A stretch of DNA of 64,000 nucleotides, taken from positions 248,001 through 312,000 of the forward strand of contig WHUX01000039.1 in NCBI GenBank assembly GCA_015179025.1, read 5' to 3'. Every line of letters begins with the position of its first letter. The first letter of the stretch is position 1. A model generated the notes under the pieces. It ran no database searches and was not told the origin of the DNA. It worked only from the letters and a program-made list of their open reading frames with translations. Source of the DNA: Terfezia claveryi. Taxonomy: Eukaryota; Ascomycota; Pezizomycetes; Pezizales; Pezizaceae. Below, one piece after another: positions 30,401 through 41,714 of this stretch. The position numbers were made by a program, and so were the translations under genes.

Positions 30401-33130
30401 GTATCCCTATAGACTTATTCGCTATGGTCCTTGTGTTCTATCTGCCAAAGAGATATTTTTCCTGCGTACTTTCCGGCTATTTTATCTTTCGCAGTCCTTT
30501 CCCAATTGCCTTAATCCGGAACCCCGGTCTATCCCAATTGCCTTATTTTGGTTGCTTACCCTCGTGACCTTTCATAGGTACAAGCGAGAGTTATTCACAA
30601 CAATGCTTAACCTTCGTACTTTAATGGAACCCTCTCCCAAGTACCAACAAGTATGACTTCAGATCATATCTGACCTCAGCAGGGTAATACCCCTCCAGAA
30701 ATTACGGGGCCGAATGGAGGGCCTATTTGGAATTTCGGATTGGGTGGCTGTTATATTGGTCAAAGGGTATTGTCTCGTGAATGACCAAAAGAAGGAAGGA
30801 ATATCTTCATCACCTGTAGTAGTTATACCGGACCTAAGAGGTTGTCGGGTAATTCCAGCTCTAATGGAGGACTCGGAGGGAATTATTGAGGTAATGACTT
30901 AGATGCTACGATAATATGTAATAGTGACTAATGAGAGATAGGGCTGCATGTGGGGCGGTACCACTTCACAGTTGGACTACAACTCCGGAATATTCTTGAC
31001 ACCGGCATCCTTGAGCGGATCCGAAGCCGCAAGTCTTGCCCAAGCCACGGTACTCGAAATTCAAGTAACCCCCAATTTTGCCGCAGGTGCAACCAAATTC
31101 TACTACACCCCACCAATGTCCATCTACCATCACAAACTGTACATCCACCTATCTTGTGCTTCTTGCATCTCTGACTCAGGTCTTTATTAGATTTGTCTGA
31201 GGAGGAGGCTCAGCTAGGGTCTACAGCAGAGATTTCTTCTATTTCGATCGTTCATGGCAAATATTTCCATCCCAGTATGGTATTCTAGAGTCGGCCAATT
31301 CCTCTGTTATGTCGCTATCGACATACCCTACATGCCTTCTCTTAATTCTATTTCTACCCCCATTCCCTACAGGCTCCATCTCCATTGCTGTCTCCTCCCC
31401 TCTATATGTCCTTCACCTCCTCCAACAAAACAAGAAAATATCTCTTCGGTAGTGTTATCCTGCCCAGGCCCCCTCCGCCTTAGTCGATTGTTACTTTACT
31501 TGTCTCCCCAGATCATTTCTCACCCACACCCGATAATTTCAATTTTTCCTTTAATTCATCAATCTTGCCTTCAAGTTTCTCAATAAACTACAATCCTTTG
31601 CAAATCCTTAATTTTGAGTCAGTCCAGCGATTCCTAATTCACTGTTTACTTCACTCCCATCATGCCTCCATATGAGCTTCTTCATCCAAAGTCATTAGTT
31701 ACATAACCGGCGTTAACAGAGCAGGCAATAGAAGCCCATCCATCTTTGTTCATCTTTCTCCTTTTTCTTTCCTTTTGGATTGGTATATCAGTACTCATAT
31801 TTAACCTATCTGCCTATGGCGGATCCCCGGTGGCTACCAGGCCGCATGTCCAACACCTGGTCTGCTCCTGGCTCGAATCTATGTACATGCCCAGATACGC
31901 CACCAATAAGTAGGCTAAAGGAAAACTTTGACTGTCATAAAGTGTGCTGAAAGAAAAGGCCTCGCTAATGGAAAATTCAAAGCCCCGGTAAAGAAAGGAA
32001 CTCTCAATCCGTACCATCCACTCAGGAATCAAGTGTCTCAGTCATAACATCGGGCAGCATATTCACGGGGAAAGACGCAACCTGTCCTCCTCGGCGTTCT
32101 TTCAACAATCACCTTATCCCCAAGATTTGCATACCCTTGTTGTCTTCTCCATCAGCGCTGCACGAATAACCAGTGTCCATGCCTGTAGTGGTGGGACTAC
32201 CTGCTCTGATGGTTATTTTTATTTTAATACTCATACTCACATGCGACCCCATAAGGAGGTGGTGGTGAGCCACCCTGCAACCCGGGTGGATTCAAGGTAC
32301 CTACGAGTTAATCAGCATGACCGGCAGAAAGGGGAATGGATCCTATGGCTCAGGTAAAATATCTAGCAAGTGGGAAAAGCTCAATATACAAGACCCGACA
32401 AATGTGGAACCTCGTTATCGCTGGAGTGGGAAAATGCTTCAACCAAACTTATATTGGCTCCAGTGAAAAATGGAAAACCCAAGTTTTTCATATACAAAGA
32501 AAAACAAAGCCAAAGTGAATGCTCATCTGTCCCAGTTGTATTCTGTTGTGAGGAAAAATTACTTACCCACGTGGAGTCCCTCTGATATCATTCCCTAGGA
32601 CCTGACCAACCTTTCGGACCCTTCTGTGCTCTTTCACTAACCAGCGAATGCCTAGAATTGGGATATTCTCATTGTCTTCGCCGATCCAACAGAACCACCG
32701 CAAGCACGTTGTCGAGGTCAACTGAGAGGGCTCGTCTGTACGGTGTAGTTGAGGGTGGCACCCGTTGCATGTGTGTATATGCCGTTCGTGCCAGAACCTA
32801 CCGGTACTTAGTGTAAAAGTTCAGGTGTGTAATATGTATAAGCAAGCAGCTTGTATTATTTTATTCTGTATTCTCCTTCTCCAAGTTCTAAGCTAAACTC
32901 AGCACAGCACAGCCATTCCTCATGTTCGTCATCGTTAGCTATGCCGAGCTATTGGCTATGTCGGGTTTGGCACATACGACCTCGTGTGAGTGATTCCACA
33001 ACAATTGTTGTAGTTGTATCGCCAATAAGCACCTGGGCATTTCTCGTACAGCACCGTCTAGTCTGATTACGGTACGTAGACAGTCCTATCTGGTACCAAG
33101 ACATGTTGCTCATATACTGCAGAAGCCGGT
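30401..33130. other. Long stretch of relic or intergenic DNA upstream of the FunK1 gene
   Basis: I can support no gene. Protein-like patches such as SEAASLAQATVLEIQVTPNF (frame 30948-31190) are isolated and have no motif I know. A LINE-A tail fragment lies on the minus strand at 32230-32320. From about 32830 the sequence is CT- and CA-rich and ends in a possible 5'-leader intron of the kinase gene (donor GGTACGT at 33070, acceptor CTGCAG ending 33121). Confidence 0.35.
32230..32320 (-). mobile_element. LINE-A 3' tail fragment
   Basis: The reverse complement shows CTGATTAACTCG, TTGAATCCACCCGGGTT, GGTGGCTC and GGGGTCGCATGTGAG in the tail order. The poly(A) end is not preserved. Confidence 0.6.
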
Positions 33131-33133
33131 AGT

Positions 33134-35374
33134 ATGCCAGATAACTTTTCCCCCGCCCAACCAATCTACGATGCCACTATCTGTGGATCACCTGCTTGCT
33201 CACCTCCGCCGGCGGGTGCTCATGCCGCATCTGCAAATATTCACAAGTCCGCTTGTGTGAAGCGCAAAACCCAAGAAAGCGAAAGCGTTCATTCCGTTAT
33301 AGCATCCAAGCGCTTCCGTCTAGCAAGCTATATTCCACCTCCCTTGCCCTACGGGATTGTGGACGGTCTACCCGGTGTCTTTGAATCCAGATACTTTGTG
33401 CGGCACTACATTCTCCCCAAAAATACCCAATCAACTACAGACGTCCTCACGATGGACGAAATAGTGCTTGCTCTTTCCATCCTTGCATGCCTTGCCCGTC
33501 ATCTAGATTCCTTAATTTTCGAATCGCCTGACGGAACATACAGCTACAGACGAAACGACTTTTCCGATGCCAGCTTCCCATCCTGGTTCTGCACGTTGGG
33601 AAATTGGATTATCACTGCGTTTGGCGGGAAGAAACAAACACACCATCCAAGGTGGATCTGTTTGGAAGACTATTCCTTCTTCGGTGGATGTAACAATTGC
33701 ATCCGCCCAGACTTCATTCTCGCGTTTTCACCTGACCCCCCCGAAAAACTCTCCTGGTCCTCCGTGCTCATAGTCGGGTCTGGCAATCCAACCTCAGCCT
33801 GTGGACTATCAAAGAGCATACAATATGCACAACTAGTATTGCTCGCACAGCCTTTCCGAAATGCTGTGATCGGGGTCGTAACATCAAGTAAAACAGCACT
33901 GAGGTTTTGGAGGTTTGACCGAGCTGGAGGAATTGTGTCGTTTGATTTGGATTACAGCAAAACTTCAAAGCGGCTTCTGGAGCTTGTTTTGTGTTTACAC
34001 GCGTTGCCCAACTTGGATGCTTCGGCTCTGGGGTTTCACACAGAAAGCACGCGGGACCCGGGATTTCCGTTTCCACTGGAGAATTGTCAAGTTGGTGAAG
34101 CAATTGACAGGAGTTGCAATGATCAGAGTTCCATAAAGGAGGCTTTATCTGCGGATGCTGATGCACCCGCCCCAGGGACAGGGATGGATGCACCTGCATC
34201 AGGGATGGATAAGCTGGAGAATACCGACATCATAATACTAGACGAAGTCATCTTCAAGGCCCCCAACGCCCTCAGCCGCGCAACTCGAGTATGGAGGGGT
34301 CATATACTGCCATCCAAAAAGCAAGTTATCGTCAAATACAGCTGGCGTAAGACTTGCCGACCCCCTGAATCTGTTTCGTACGAAATTGCCCAGCAGCGTG
34401 GCGTAATCGGACTAGCAGAATTCATATCCTACAATTCTTACGAAAATGTTCGTGATGGAGTCCGCCAGGGTCTTGTCCCTGTAAATAAAACACTATCTGA
34501 GGATACATACAACTCGTTCATGGCGATCCATGACCGAACATTCACCAGGCTTGTCTTGGGTACTATTGGTACACCACTCACATCGGCTAATCTTTCCCCA
34601 CTAGAAGTTGCCCAAGGGTTACTCGCGGGGCTGATTGGCCATGCTTCGCTCTTTTTTTATGCAGGCATCTTACACCGTGATATCTCACCAAATAATATCC
34701 TCTTTTGCTCTGATCCGATCTTAATCCCGAATCCCAGGCCAGAGATCTGTGGCAACCAAACGTCATTGCGGGGGTGTATTATTGATCTCGATTACGCCAT
34801 CAACGTTACAAAAATAGGAGGCTCGGAAGTCAACGAGCATGTGGGCACATACCCGTTTCTAGCAATTGACATTCTGAGTCACACATGTCCACACCGGTAC
34901 CGCCATGATCTGGAAAGTTTCCTCTACCTCCTGATCTGGGTAGCATGCTACCCCCCCTTATCTCCGCCACCTTCGGTCGCAGCTTCCACCCTAGAGCAGA
35001 GTCTGTCTTCCCTCGAGAGCAAAACTCAACAAGCCCCTTACCACGATCCCCTCGCTGCGTGGTGCGTGGGTGACGCGCAAACTGTAGCAGTCGCCAAACG
35101 AGAGTTTGTCCTTTTCCGATCAGTGTTTGAGACTTTGTTGGAGTCATTTCGGCCAGGATACGAGGCGTTCAAAGATGCAGCTAGAGGAATGAGGGACATA
35201 TTGTGTCAAGACATGTCGGCAATGGTGTCCCCGGAACACCCGCAGGTCAAGGTCTGGCCGGATGAGGTTAGGCCAGGAGTTGGGAATTTCGAAGCGTTTA
35301 CGGAGATGAGAGCAGTTTTGGAGGAGTTGGTTAGGAGTTTAGAGCAAGGGGCTCCAGAGAATTACAAGGAATGA
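33134..35374 (+). CDS. FunK1-type fungal protein kinase
   Basis: An uninterrupted 746-residue single-exon gene, the largest intact one in the window. FunK1 proteins are a fungus-specific expanded family of protein-kinase-like enzymes; substrates are mostly unknown. The N-terminal 370 residues carry the usual FunK1 N-lobe extension (FALGN/PD-type segments such as CIRPDFILAF), then an Ala/Asp/Pro-rich linker near residues 340-365. The catalytic Lys is K401 (QVIVKYSW), the catalytic loop is HRDISPNN at residues 514-521, and the metal-binding Asp is D551 in IDLDYA in place of DFG. GTYPFLAIDIL and RHDLESFLYLLIWV are family-typical C-lobe motifs. All key residues are present, so it is probably active. 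Mobile elements lie on both sides. The start is the first ATG of the frame, just after a possible leader intron. Confidence 0.93.
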   Translation: MPDNFSPAQPIYDATICGSPACSPPPAGAHAASANIHKSACVKRKTQESESVHSVIASKRFRLASYIPPPLPYGIVDGLPGVFESRYFVRHYILPKNTQSTTDVLTMDEIVLALSILACLARHLDSLIFESPDGTYSYRRNDFSDASFPSWFCTLGNWIITAFGGKKQTHHPRWICLEDYSFFGGCNNCIRPDFILAFSPDPPEKLSWSSVLIVGSGNPTSACGLSKSIQYAQLVLLAQPFRNAVIGVVTSSKTALRFWRFDRAGGIVSFDLDYSKTSKRLLELVLCLHALPNLDASALGFHTESTRDPGFPFPLENCQVGEAIDRSCNDQSSIKEALSADADAPAPGTGMDAPASGMDKLENTDIIILDEVIFKAPNALSRATRVWRGHILPSKKQVIVKYSWRKTCRPPESVSYEIAQQRGVIGLAEFISYNSYENVRDGVRQGLVPVNKTLSEDTYNSFMAIHDRTFTRLVLGTIGTPLTSANLSPLEVAQGLLAGLIGHASLFFYAGILHRDISPNNILFCSDPILIPNPRPEICGNQTSLRGCIIDLDYAINVTKIGGSEVNEHVGTYPFLAIDILSHTCPHRYRHDLESFLYLLIWVACYPPLSPPPSVAASTLEQSLSSLESKTQQAPYHDPLAAWCVGDAQTVAVAKREFVLFRSVFETLLESFRPGYEAFKDAARGMRDILCQDMSAMVSPEHPQVKVWPDEVRPGVGNFEAFTEMRAVLEELVRSLEQGAPENYKE

Positions 35375-35432
35375 CAATGCAGATTTGCAGCTTCCCAACA
35401 TCATTAAAATAAATACACCAAATAAATCAGTA

Positions 35433-35890
35433 CAGATGACGCTCGATACAAGCATATCGTCCGGACGGGGAGGAATATGCTTATAACCAATATATTCTTA
35501 TATCACGAGAAAGTGAGTAAGTATAGAATAAATTCGGAAAAGTTGCGGAATAGCATTATCAATATGACAGAAGCATACAGGAGGCAAATAAAGAGATATA
35601 CGGAAGTACAGGGGCCAGAATCTCAAGAGGAGGAGAGCCATAATTTGCAAAGTAGCGATTGTGTATTGAGCTTCGTTATGTCGTAACAATTCTCTATGTT
35701 ATTATTGTATGCCAACGTTGCAGAGCGGGGTTATTTCTTATCGATAATCCTCTCTTTGTGGCTTAGTCCGTCGCTTGATACTAGCATACTATGGTGACTA
35801 AGCGAAATAAATAAGAATATTCTAGTATCCAAAATATGCTTATTTACTATATGGGACCGGCGGGGGTATGCTTGTATCGAGTGTCATCTG
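35433..35890. mobile_element. 458-bp MITE with Pogo-like terminal repeats
   Basis: Bounded by TA on both sides (35431-35432 and 35891-35892). The ends are inverted: CAGATGACGCTCGATACAAGCAT on the left pairs with the right end, which reads CAGATGACACTCGATACAAG in reverse. This is the Tc1/mariner-Pogo signature of a TA duplication and CAG start. Related sequences are at 49235-49400 (a half element with GCCGGTCCCACATAGTAAATAAG) and 50300-50420. No transposase is encoded; movement would need an enzyme supplied in trans. It sits 60 bp after the kinase stop codon. Confidence 0.8.
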
Positions 35891-36082
35891 TATGAGCTTA
35901 TGAGATAAGTAGCTACTGAAGCTGTGTCTACCTATTGGCAGGGATGATATTCTGACATGGAGAATGCGCTGTAATTACAATCATGGAAATTGTAGTGAGC
36001 AAGCTCCTTGGCAACACTCGTAAATGCACTCGAGAGTCACGAGAAGAATTGAGATTGAAATTGCCTTCAGCGCCATACAAAC

Positions 36083-36194
36083 TGTGGTATTGCCTTATGT
36101 GGTATGCGACCACAGTTCTAGAGTCATGCCACGATGTATATGTAGCGAGCTTAGCATACTTAGCATAGAGAAGATGAACAACCTTCACATCACA
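36083..36194 (+). repeat. 5' LTR (112 bp)
   Basis: TG..CA-bounded direct repeat matching 43096-43194, including GCCTTATGTGGTATGCGA and AGAGAAGATGAAC. It is very short for a fungal LTR retrotransposon. The 13-bp length difference is mostly a small internal indel in the AGCATACTTAGCATAG region. Confidence 0.85.
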
Positions 36195-36199
36195 GTTGG

Positions 36200-36485
36200 T
36201 ACCCATCACACGGGGATAAGGAGCGTGTGATTCCATTTTTTTTCCAGCCTTCATAGAGCTTGCGATTCTCTTTGAGCCTGCAGAGCTCACGAATCCCTTT
36301 AAGCCTGAAGTGCTTGGTAATCTTTCTTCCGAGCCAGCAGAGCTCAGGATTCTCTTGTTTCGAGCCAGCGGAGCTCAGTAATCTCTCTTGGAGCCAGCAG
36401 AGCTGAGGATCTCTCTTTGAGGCAGCAGAGCTCACGAACTTCTCTGAGCCTTCAACAGCTCACGTCGTTAACGAGCCTTCAGTGC
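36200..36485 (+). repeat. Leader minisatellite of the LTR element
   Basis: About eight degenerate units of 30-36 bp built on GAGCCAGCAGAGCTCA plus a GAATCTCTCTT-like spacer lie between the 5' LTR and gag. Several units pair with themselves through GAGCTC, so the leader RNA could fold into repeated hairpins. Confidence 0.65.
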
Positions 36486-37777
36486 TCACTGCAAACCTGG
36501 ATCCTGCCAACCCTATTAAAGACTTGCAGTCGTCATTAGACGGTCCTGCTTGGGCTGTCAAGGGTGACGGAGGACGAAGGACAAGGCAAATCTCGAAGGG
36601 CTTCTCAGTAAGAGAAGACTCTGACGAGGAAGGTACAGTAATAACGGTAAGGAAAGGTAAACCTGCCCCACCCTCAGTTGAAGAGAGATCAGCATTAGCA
36701 CCTGCCAGCAGAATGTTATTTGCAAGTTCTCAGCCCCAGGAAGGCGAGGGCAGCCAGAGAGAAGCCCACAGGGCAGACCTCGAGCAAACCCCAAGACCCC
36801 AAGGGCATTTGCAGTCAGTTGCTCCTAGTTCTGCCCGTACTTCTGCCCGTTCCACTTCTGCCGTTCCACTTCTGCCCGTTCCACTTCTGTCCCTCCACTC
36901 CTAGCTTCTTTCAGCATTTTTTGCCTACTACCGAAGGTATTCAAGCTGTTATAGAAGGAATCTCGGCAGTTTCAGGGTTTTTACGGTCAGAGACGTCTAT
37001 ACTAAACCCAGAGAGCAGCGAAGAGGAGGAAGACATAGAACAGGAGCAGGCAGGCAGACCGAGCCAACCTAGCACAAGCACAACGAGTACAAGCAGACCG
37101 AGCCAACCTAGCACGAGAACAACGAGTACAAGCAGACCGAGCCAACCTAGCACGAGTACAACGAGTACAAGCAGACCGAGCCAACCTAGCGCGAGTACAA
37201 CGAGTACAAGCAGACCGAGCCCAACCTAGCACAAGTACAACAAGTACAAGCAGACCTAGCATAAGTACAACGAGTACAAGCAGACCGAGCCATCTTAGAA
37301 AAAGAAGACCCGTCGGACCTAGCAAAATGCGGACGACATTTCCGAAAGAAATTAAGCTGAAAGAGCTAAAACCCTTCAATGGTACACCAGCCGATCTGGA
37401 GAGCTTTGATATCGGTATCAACTTCGAGTTGTTACCTCAAAATCAACCTCTATATTATGGTGGATACGATCCTGATGGGGACTACCAATATGTAGCTCCG
37501 GATGCACCGGATGCACGGTCAAACTATATCATGGGAAGAAGACTGTGTGCAGGATTGGTGGCAAAGCTAGACTAGAGGGTGATGCGAAGAAATGGCTTGA
37601 AGATTACCAGTCCCAGAAGAAGCCAATCCCCAATTGCTGGAGGAAGCATGCGGATATGGATGAGCCGGTGTTGCAGGGGAATGGGGATGTTGTTGAAATA
37701 TCATTATTTGATTTATTGAAAGAACAGTTCAGCGGAGAAGTGGATGCTCGCACTGCGGAGGTTGAGCTGAAGAGATA
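36482..37777 (+). pseudogene. gag, N-terminal part (with 13-residue repeats)
   Basis: Capsid gene start of the LTR element. An acidic/basic leader (36482-36904) and a frame-shifted segment (36720-37229) lead into a run of 13-residue RPSQPSTSTTSTS repeats (37058-37290, DNA period 39 bp). The conserved gag core follows: KLKELKPFNGTPADLESFDI (37327-37575), then, after one frameshift, LEGDAKKWLEDY and SLFDLLKEQF..EVDARTAEVELKRYK, typical of the retrotransposon gag domain. The reading stops at the MITE boundary at 37777 and resumes at 38771 as KWGPLKKGGQSVTGF. Confidence 0.75.
37058..37290 (+). repeat. 39-bp coding minisatellite
   Basis: The phrase GAGCCAACCT recurs at 37061, 37100, 37139 and 37178, a strict 39-bp period, then decays. 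It encodes Arg-Pro-Ser-Gln-Pro-Ser-Thr-rich 13-residue units within gag. An extra base at about 37221 shifts the frame. Confidence 0.9.
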
Positions 37778-38770
37778 CAAATCCGTGGGCGAAAGTCTTG
37801 GTGAAACATCGAAAACACAGCCAAAATGGCCCAAAGTGCCCATCGTATGTAGATACCTGCCTAATTGTACTTATCCTCTGAATTCTGCGACGATTTTTGG
37901 TATAGAGCTTAAGCTTGATATAATGTCCCTAATTCCAGCTGTGCCAGCGATTTTTGAAGTGAATGTAAAGTGAAAAGTTGCCAAAATACGCTATTCCCCA
38001 TACAAATTAGCGCCGTTTTTGCTTTTTTTTTTGAAATTGGTTCAACTCTGTAGACTACTGTGCCTGTCTATGGCGTCGCAGCTACCTCAAAGAATCAGAG
38101 AAGAGGCTCTGAACTTCTTTCTTCATTTCATAACTATTTTCGTGTTAATCTCTTGCAAACTCGATTTTTAACATTTTTCTCCAACGGCCACTTTTGGCCA
38201 TTTTGGCTGTTTTTTTTTTTTTTTTTATAAATACTTAGTACTCCTATGCAGCCCCGACGAGGGGCTATGAGGAGCCACGCGGAAGCCCGGTGGATTCAAG
38301 GGAGAGGCAAGTTAGTCTGCCAATCCCTTCGCAAAAATAAATACATATGGCGAGGAGATGCCCCCTGCTGTCATTAATGGACTGACCAAAGACTCGAAAG
38401 CCTGACTGAGCCTCAACCCCATATGCCGCAGAACTGAGAGAACAAAACTATGGACTTAAAGGAAACACCAAGGAGACTCGTGAATAAAGGTGTCCAACAA
38501 AAGGGCACTCGTAGATAAAGAGCTGAACTTAGATTAACTCTCCATATAATAGACCAAAGAAGGCTTCAGTGGCCTCGTATCTATCCTCATCCTCCTCTCT
38601 CCAGTCTGGCTCGTCTAGCTCCTCCCAGCTCCCCTTGCCCCCTAACAGGTCTCCGCGAATTCGGTTGAAGCGTGGGCACCTGAAGACTATGTGCTCTCCA
38701 GTTTCGGTGTGGTGGCCGCCATTTTGGCTGTGTTTTCGATGTTTTCACCAAGTCTTTCGCCCACGGATTG
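37778..38770. mobile_element. Tc1/mariner-like MITE inside gag
   Basis: The element has 52-bp terminal inverted repeats: CAAATCCGTGGGCGAAAGTC at 37778 and, inverted, CAATCCGTGGGCGAAAGACT at 38770. TA lies on both sides (37776-37777, 38771-38772). Joining the flanks restores the gag reading ELKRYK-WGPLKKGG. The total of 993 bp includes a 507-bp LINE tail and its duplicated 14 bp, so the MITE itself is about 472 bp. It encodes no transposase. The TA target and the GTGGGCGAAA end are typical of Tc1/mariner elements. Confidence 0.85.
38211..38717 (-). mobile_element. LINE-A 3' end inserted into the MITE
   Basis: Minus-strand, 5'-truncated LINE flanked by a perfect 14-bp target-site duplication GCCATTTTGGCTGT (38197-38210 and 38718-38731). 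It contains the last codons of ORF2 (ETGEHIVFRCPRFN, GSWEELDEPDW, YEATEAFFGLLYGEL, stop near 38527), then the tail with the paired hairpin AGCCCC-TCGTC-GGGGCT (read on the minus strand), and poly(A) (T-run 38211-38226). ORF2 matches the last 60 residues of the LINE at 39300-41928, so they are the same family. Confidence 0.9.
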
Positions 38771-39299
38771 TACAAGTGGGGCCCACTCAAGAAAGGAGGC
38801 CAGTCGGTTACAGGCTTCAAAACACACATTGAGCGTCTTATGAAAAGAGCTCAGAAGACCGGGTCTTTTGAAAGAATCCATTGCATTCGAAATGCACTCC
38901 CTAACACAATGAAAAAGCAAACTCGAATTGTGAAAACAGAAGAGGTCTTATGGGAGCTGATCAGGGAAGTACACTTGACGATGGAAGTTGATGAGGTTGA
39001 TAAGGGGCTAGCATTCAGTTGTCTGTATTGCAGAAAGCAAGGCCATTTGGAAGAGTCTTGTAGGAAGAAGCAGCAGGACAAGCAGGATTCTGCAGCAGCA
39101 GCAAAGGCACCTTCAAAGAAGGATGGGGGGGCATACAATCGATGTGGACATCAAGGTCATTTTGCTAATACCTGCTTCTCAAAGAAGCATAAGGACGGCT
39201 CAACCTTGCGTGAGCAGACAGCAGCCAAGCAACAGCAACAACAGCTGAAGCCGACAGATGCTAAGCCTTATCAAAGATTTTATACAGGGCAAGCTGGAG
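38771..39299 (+). pseudogene. gag, C-terminal part with CCHC knuckles
   Basis: Continues the gag reading after the MITE: SVTGFKTHIERLMKRAQKTG, RIHCIRNALPNTMKK, LIREVHLTMEV. A nucleocapsid follows with CLYCRKQGHLEESC (Cx2Cx4Hx4C, 39020-39061) and a second, imperfect knuckle NRCGHQGHFANTC whose first Cys is Asn. A Gln-rich stretch leads to the LINE insertion after TGQAG. The gag resumes at 41934 as ASKLCYRCGQEGHLIRDC, a third, intact knuckle. Confidence 0.8.
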
Positions 39300-41600
39300 C
39301 TGAGTCCACTAGGGAAGGCACTTATCAATGACATGGCTAGAGTGACGGAGAGGTCGGTAGCAGCCCCACTATCATGGAGAAACCTCTCAATGATCATGAT
39401 ACTCAAACCAGAGAAGAACCACTTAGAAGTCAAAGGATGGAGACCAATAGTCCTAGCCAATACAGTCGGCAAACTCCCAGAGAAGCTAATAGCCGACGAA
39501 CTCCAGTACAGAACAGAACTATTCCACCCCCTACAATATGGCTCACGGAAAGGCAGATCAGCCATAGATGCAATGATGCTGACAATCTCAACAGCAGAAA
39601 AAGCCATACAAGAGGGCAATAAAGCCACACTTCTAGGTAAAGACATTATTTCAGCCTTCAACAATGTGAGAACCAAAGGTCTTCTCAATATCCTCCAGAA
39701 AGCGGGAACACCATACAGGATCATGAGGTTTATCAACAGCTTCCTCCGGCCCTGCTCGTTTCCGGTTCTATGGGATGGACAGACAAGAGGTATTGGACAT
39801 ATGGACTAAGGAGCTCCCCAAGGCAGCCCACTTTCACCAGTCCTGTGGCTCATTTGTATTGGTAACACTCTCAACAAAGCAACAGCGGCATCCTCAAGTC
39901 CCCCACAGCTGTTTGTCCTCAGAACTACAAGAGCAAATACAATGGCAGCTAGGATCCCGAAGTCGATGTCAATTCAGCTCTTCTCATATGTCGATGATAT
40001 CAATCCCTTAATAATAAGCAACCTTAACACCAGGGCACATGACAAGTTAGTCGAACAAATTACTAACATACTTAAGTCAGTAGTAGAAGAGGTCAAACTC
40101 CAATGGGATCTGAGCAAGGAATCTAGGCTCGATTTCTATAGCAGAGGTAAAATCAAATACTACAAGACACTAGGAATCACAATTGCAAGCGACTTCTTAT
40201 GGAAGAGCCATATCAAAGAAAGGACATCTAAAGCCGCCAGCATATTAAAGGTACTAACGAGCCTAGGCAACCAGAATAGGGGTATGAGCCCAATGGCTTT
40301 CAGATCCCTATACACAGGATGCATACGAAGTATTTTTATATAGAGAGCAGAGCTCTGGAAAATACAACATCAACAACTCCTACAACTTATGCAACACCTC
40401 AAGTACTAAGCCCTGCGGAAGATTACAAGAGGATACCATAGCTCCAGTCACCAAACACTAGGTTGGATTGCTAACGTCGAACCCCTCAAGGACTAAATAG
40501 AGGATATGAAGCATTGTTGGACTGCAAGAACAGTAAGGACAGGTGACCAGCAGACAAGGGCCTACATTGAGAGGGACATATCCTGGCATGCCAACCTCGA
40601 CCCATATCTGACCAAAACCCCAATCTCAGAAGCCTTTTACCTTAACGGAGCTGACCTGAAGGACCTCTCATAGGGAGACAAGGAAGACATTACACCCTTC
40701 CCTTTAATTTACAGAGAAATTATGGACCCTATATCAATATCCTCCAAACAGTTGGGCACATGGGCAGCAGGTATAGGCTCGATCCAGGAAGAAGGTTGGA
40801 GAGTCTGCTATACAGACGGCACTGGACGGAAAGGCATCATAGTAAGTGGGGTCCACAGTGAGGACCGAACGGGAGGCACTTCCAAGGACTATGGCAGTTA
40901 CCTTGGGGCTCAGGCTACAGTAGCAGATGGCAAGCTGTTCGTAATGCAACTAGCACTACAGAAAGAAGACTCGGTTATGCTAGCAATCATGTCAGACTTA
41001 CAAGCAGTGATCCAGTCAGTCCGTAACATGAGCTCAGGCTCCCCACCTAGGTCCGGCATGGAGAAAAAAATCAAGACCTTGGTGATCGACAATCCACATA
41101 GGGACCTTCAAATTTCATGGGTCAGGGGCCACCTCGGCATACCAGGCAATGAAAAGGCAGACTGGATTGCTAACTTCCAATCCCATTTGGGGGAGGTCAC
41201 AGGCCAGGAGCAGACAATTACAGAAGGCGGTCTCCGTGCTTCCTCTAAAGCCTCACGGAATGAAGGAAGAACAAAGACGGGTTACGGGGCCAAGAGAGTG
41301 GAATGGAATCGCCATGCCTTATCTGCCTACACGTGGCTACGGACGAACAGAGGCCCACAAAAGAGCTGGCTCCATCATATAGGCAAAGCAGAGTCACCAG
41401 AGTGCACATGTGGACATCCCTCGGAGACTGGAGATCATATAGTCTTCGCTTGTCCACGTTTCGACCGGTTCCGGAGGACCCTTCTGGGGGGGAGGGGCAG
41501 CTGGGAGGAACTCGATAAGGCAGAATGGAGGAAGGAGGAGGAAGAGACTTACGAGGCCACGGAGGCTTTTTTCGGGCTGCTTTTCCGTGAGCTCACATAA
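39300..41600 (+). pseudogene. LINE-A ORF2: reverse transcriptase and RNase H
   Basis: Reading order: WRPIVLANTVGKLPEKLIADEL and QYGSRKGRSAIDAM (fingers); DIISAFNNV (motif A, first catalytic Asp); an in-frame TAA at 39807; then GAPQGSPLSPVLW (motif B) and YVDD at 39987-39998 (motif C, both Asp intact). LGITIASDFLWKSH and SLYTGCIRS follow, then a TAG at 40341. The open frame 40722-41600 holds RNase H (YTDGTG, SDLQAVIQ, WVRGHLGIPGNEKADWIA) and the knuckle CTCGHPSETGDHIVFAC, ending AFFGLLFRELT. The N-terminal endonuclease is absent by truncation. A few stops only, so it is a fairly young dead copy. Confidence 0.88.
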
Positions 41601-41714
41601 GGTGCAAGGGCGCAGACGCCAGCGACGAGTTACGAATTTTCACGAGTCCCTTTTGTCTATTCAGTTCTTTTAGTTCTTTAAAGTTCTCAGTTTACAGTTT
41701 TCACAATTAGCTTA

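Noticed and set aside
33768..34199. 143-codon antisense frame within the FunK1 gene
   Set aside because: It is a shadow of a 746-codon gene with all kinase motifs on the plus strand.
36941..37421. Antisense frames rich in Ala/Arg/Ser-Cys-Thr repeats
   Set aside because: They are reverse readings of the 39-bp coding minisatellite in gag.
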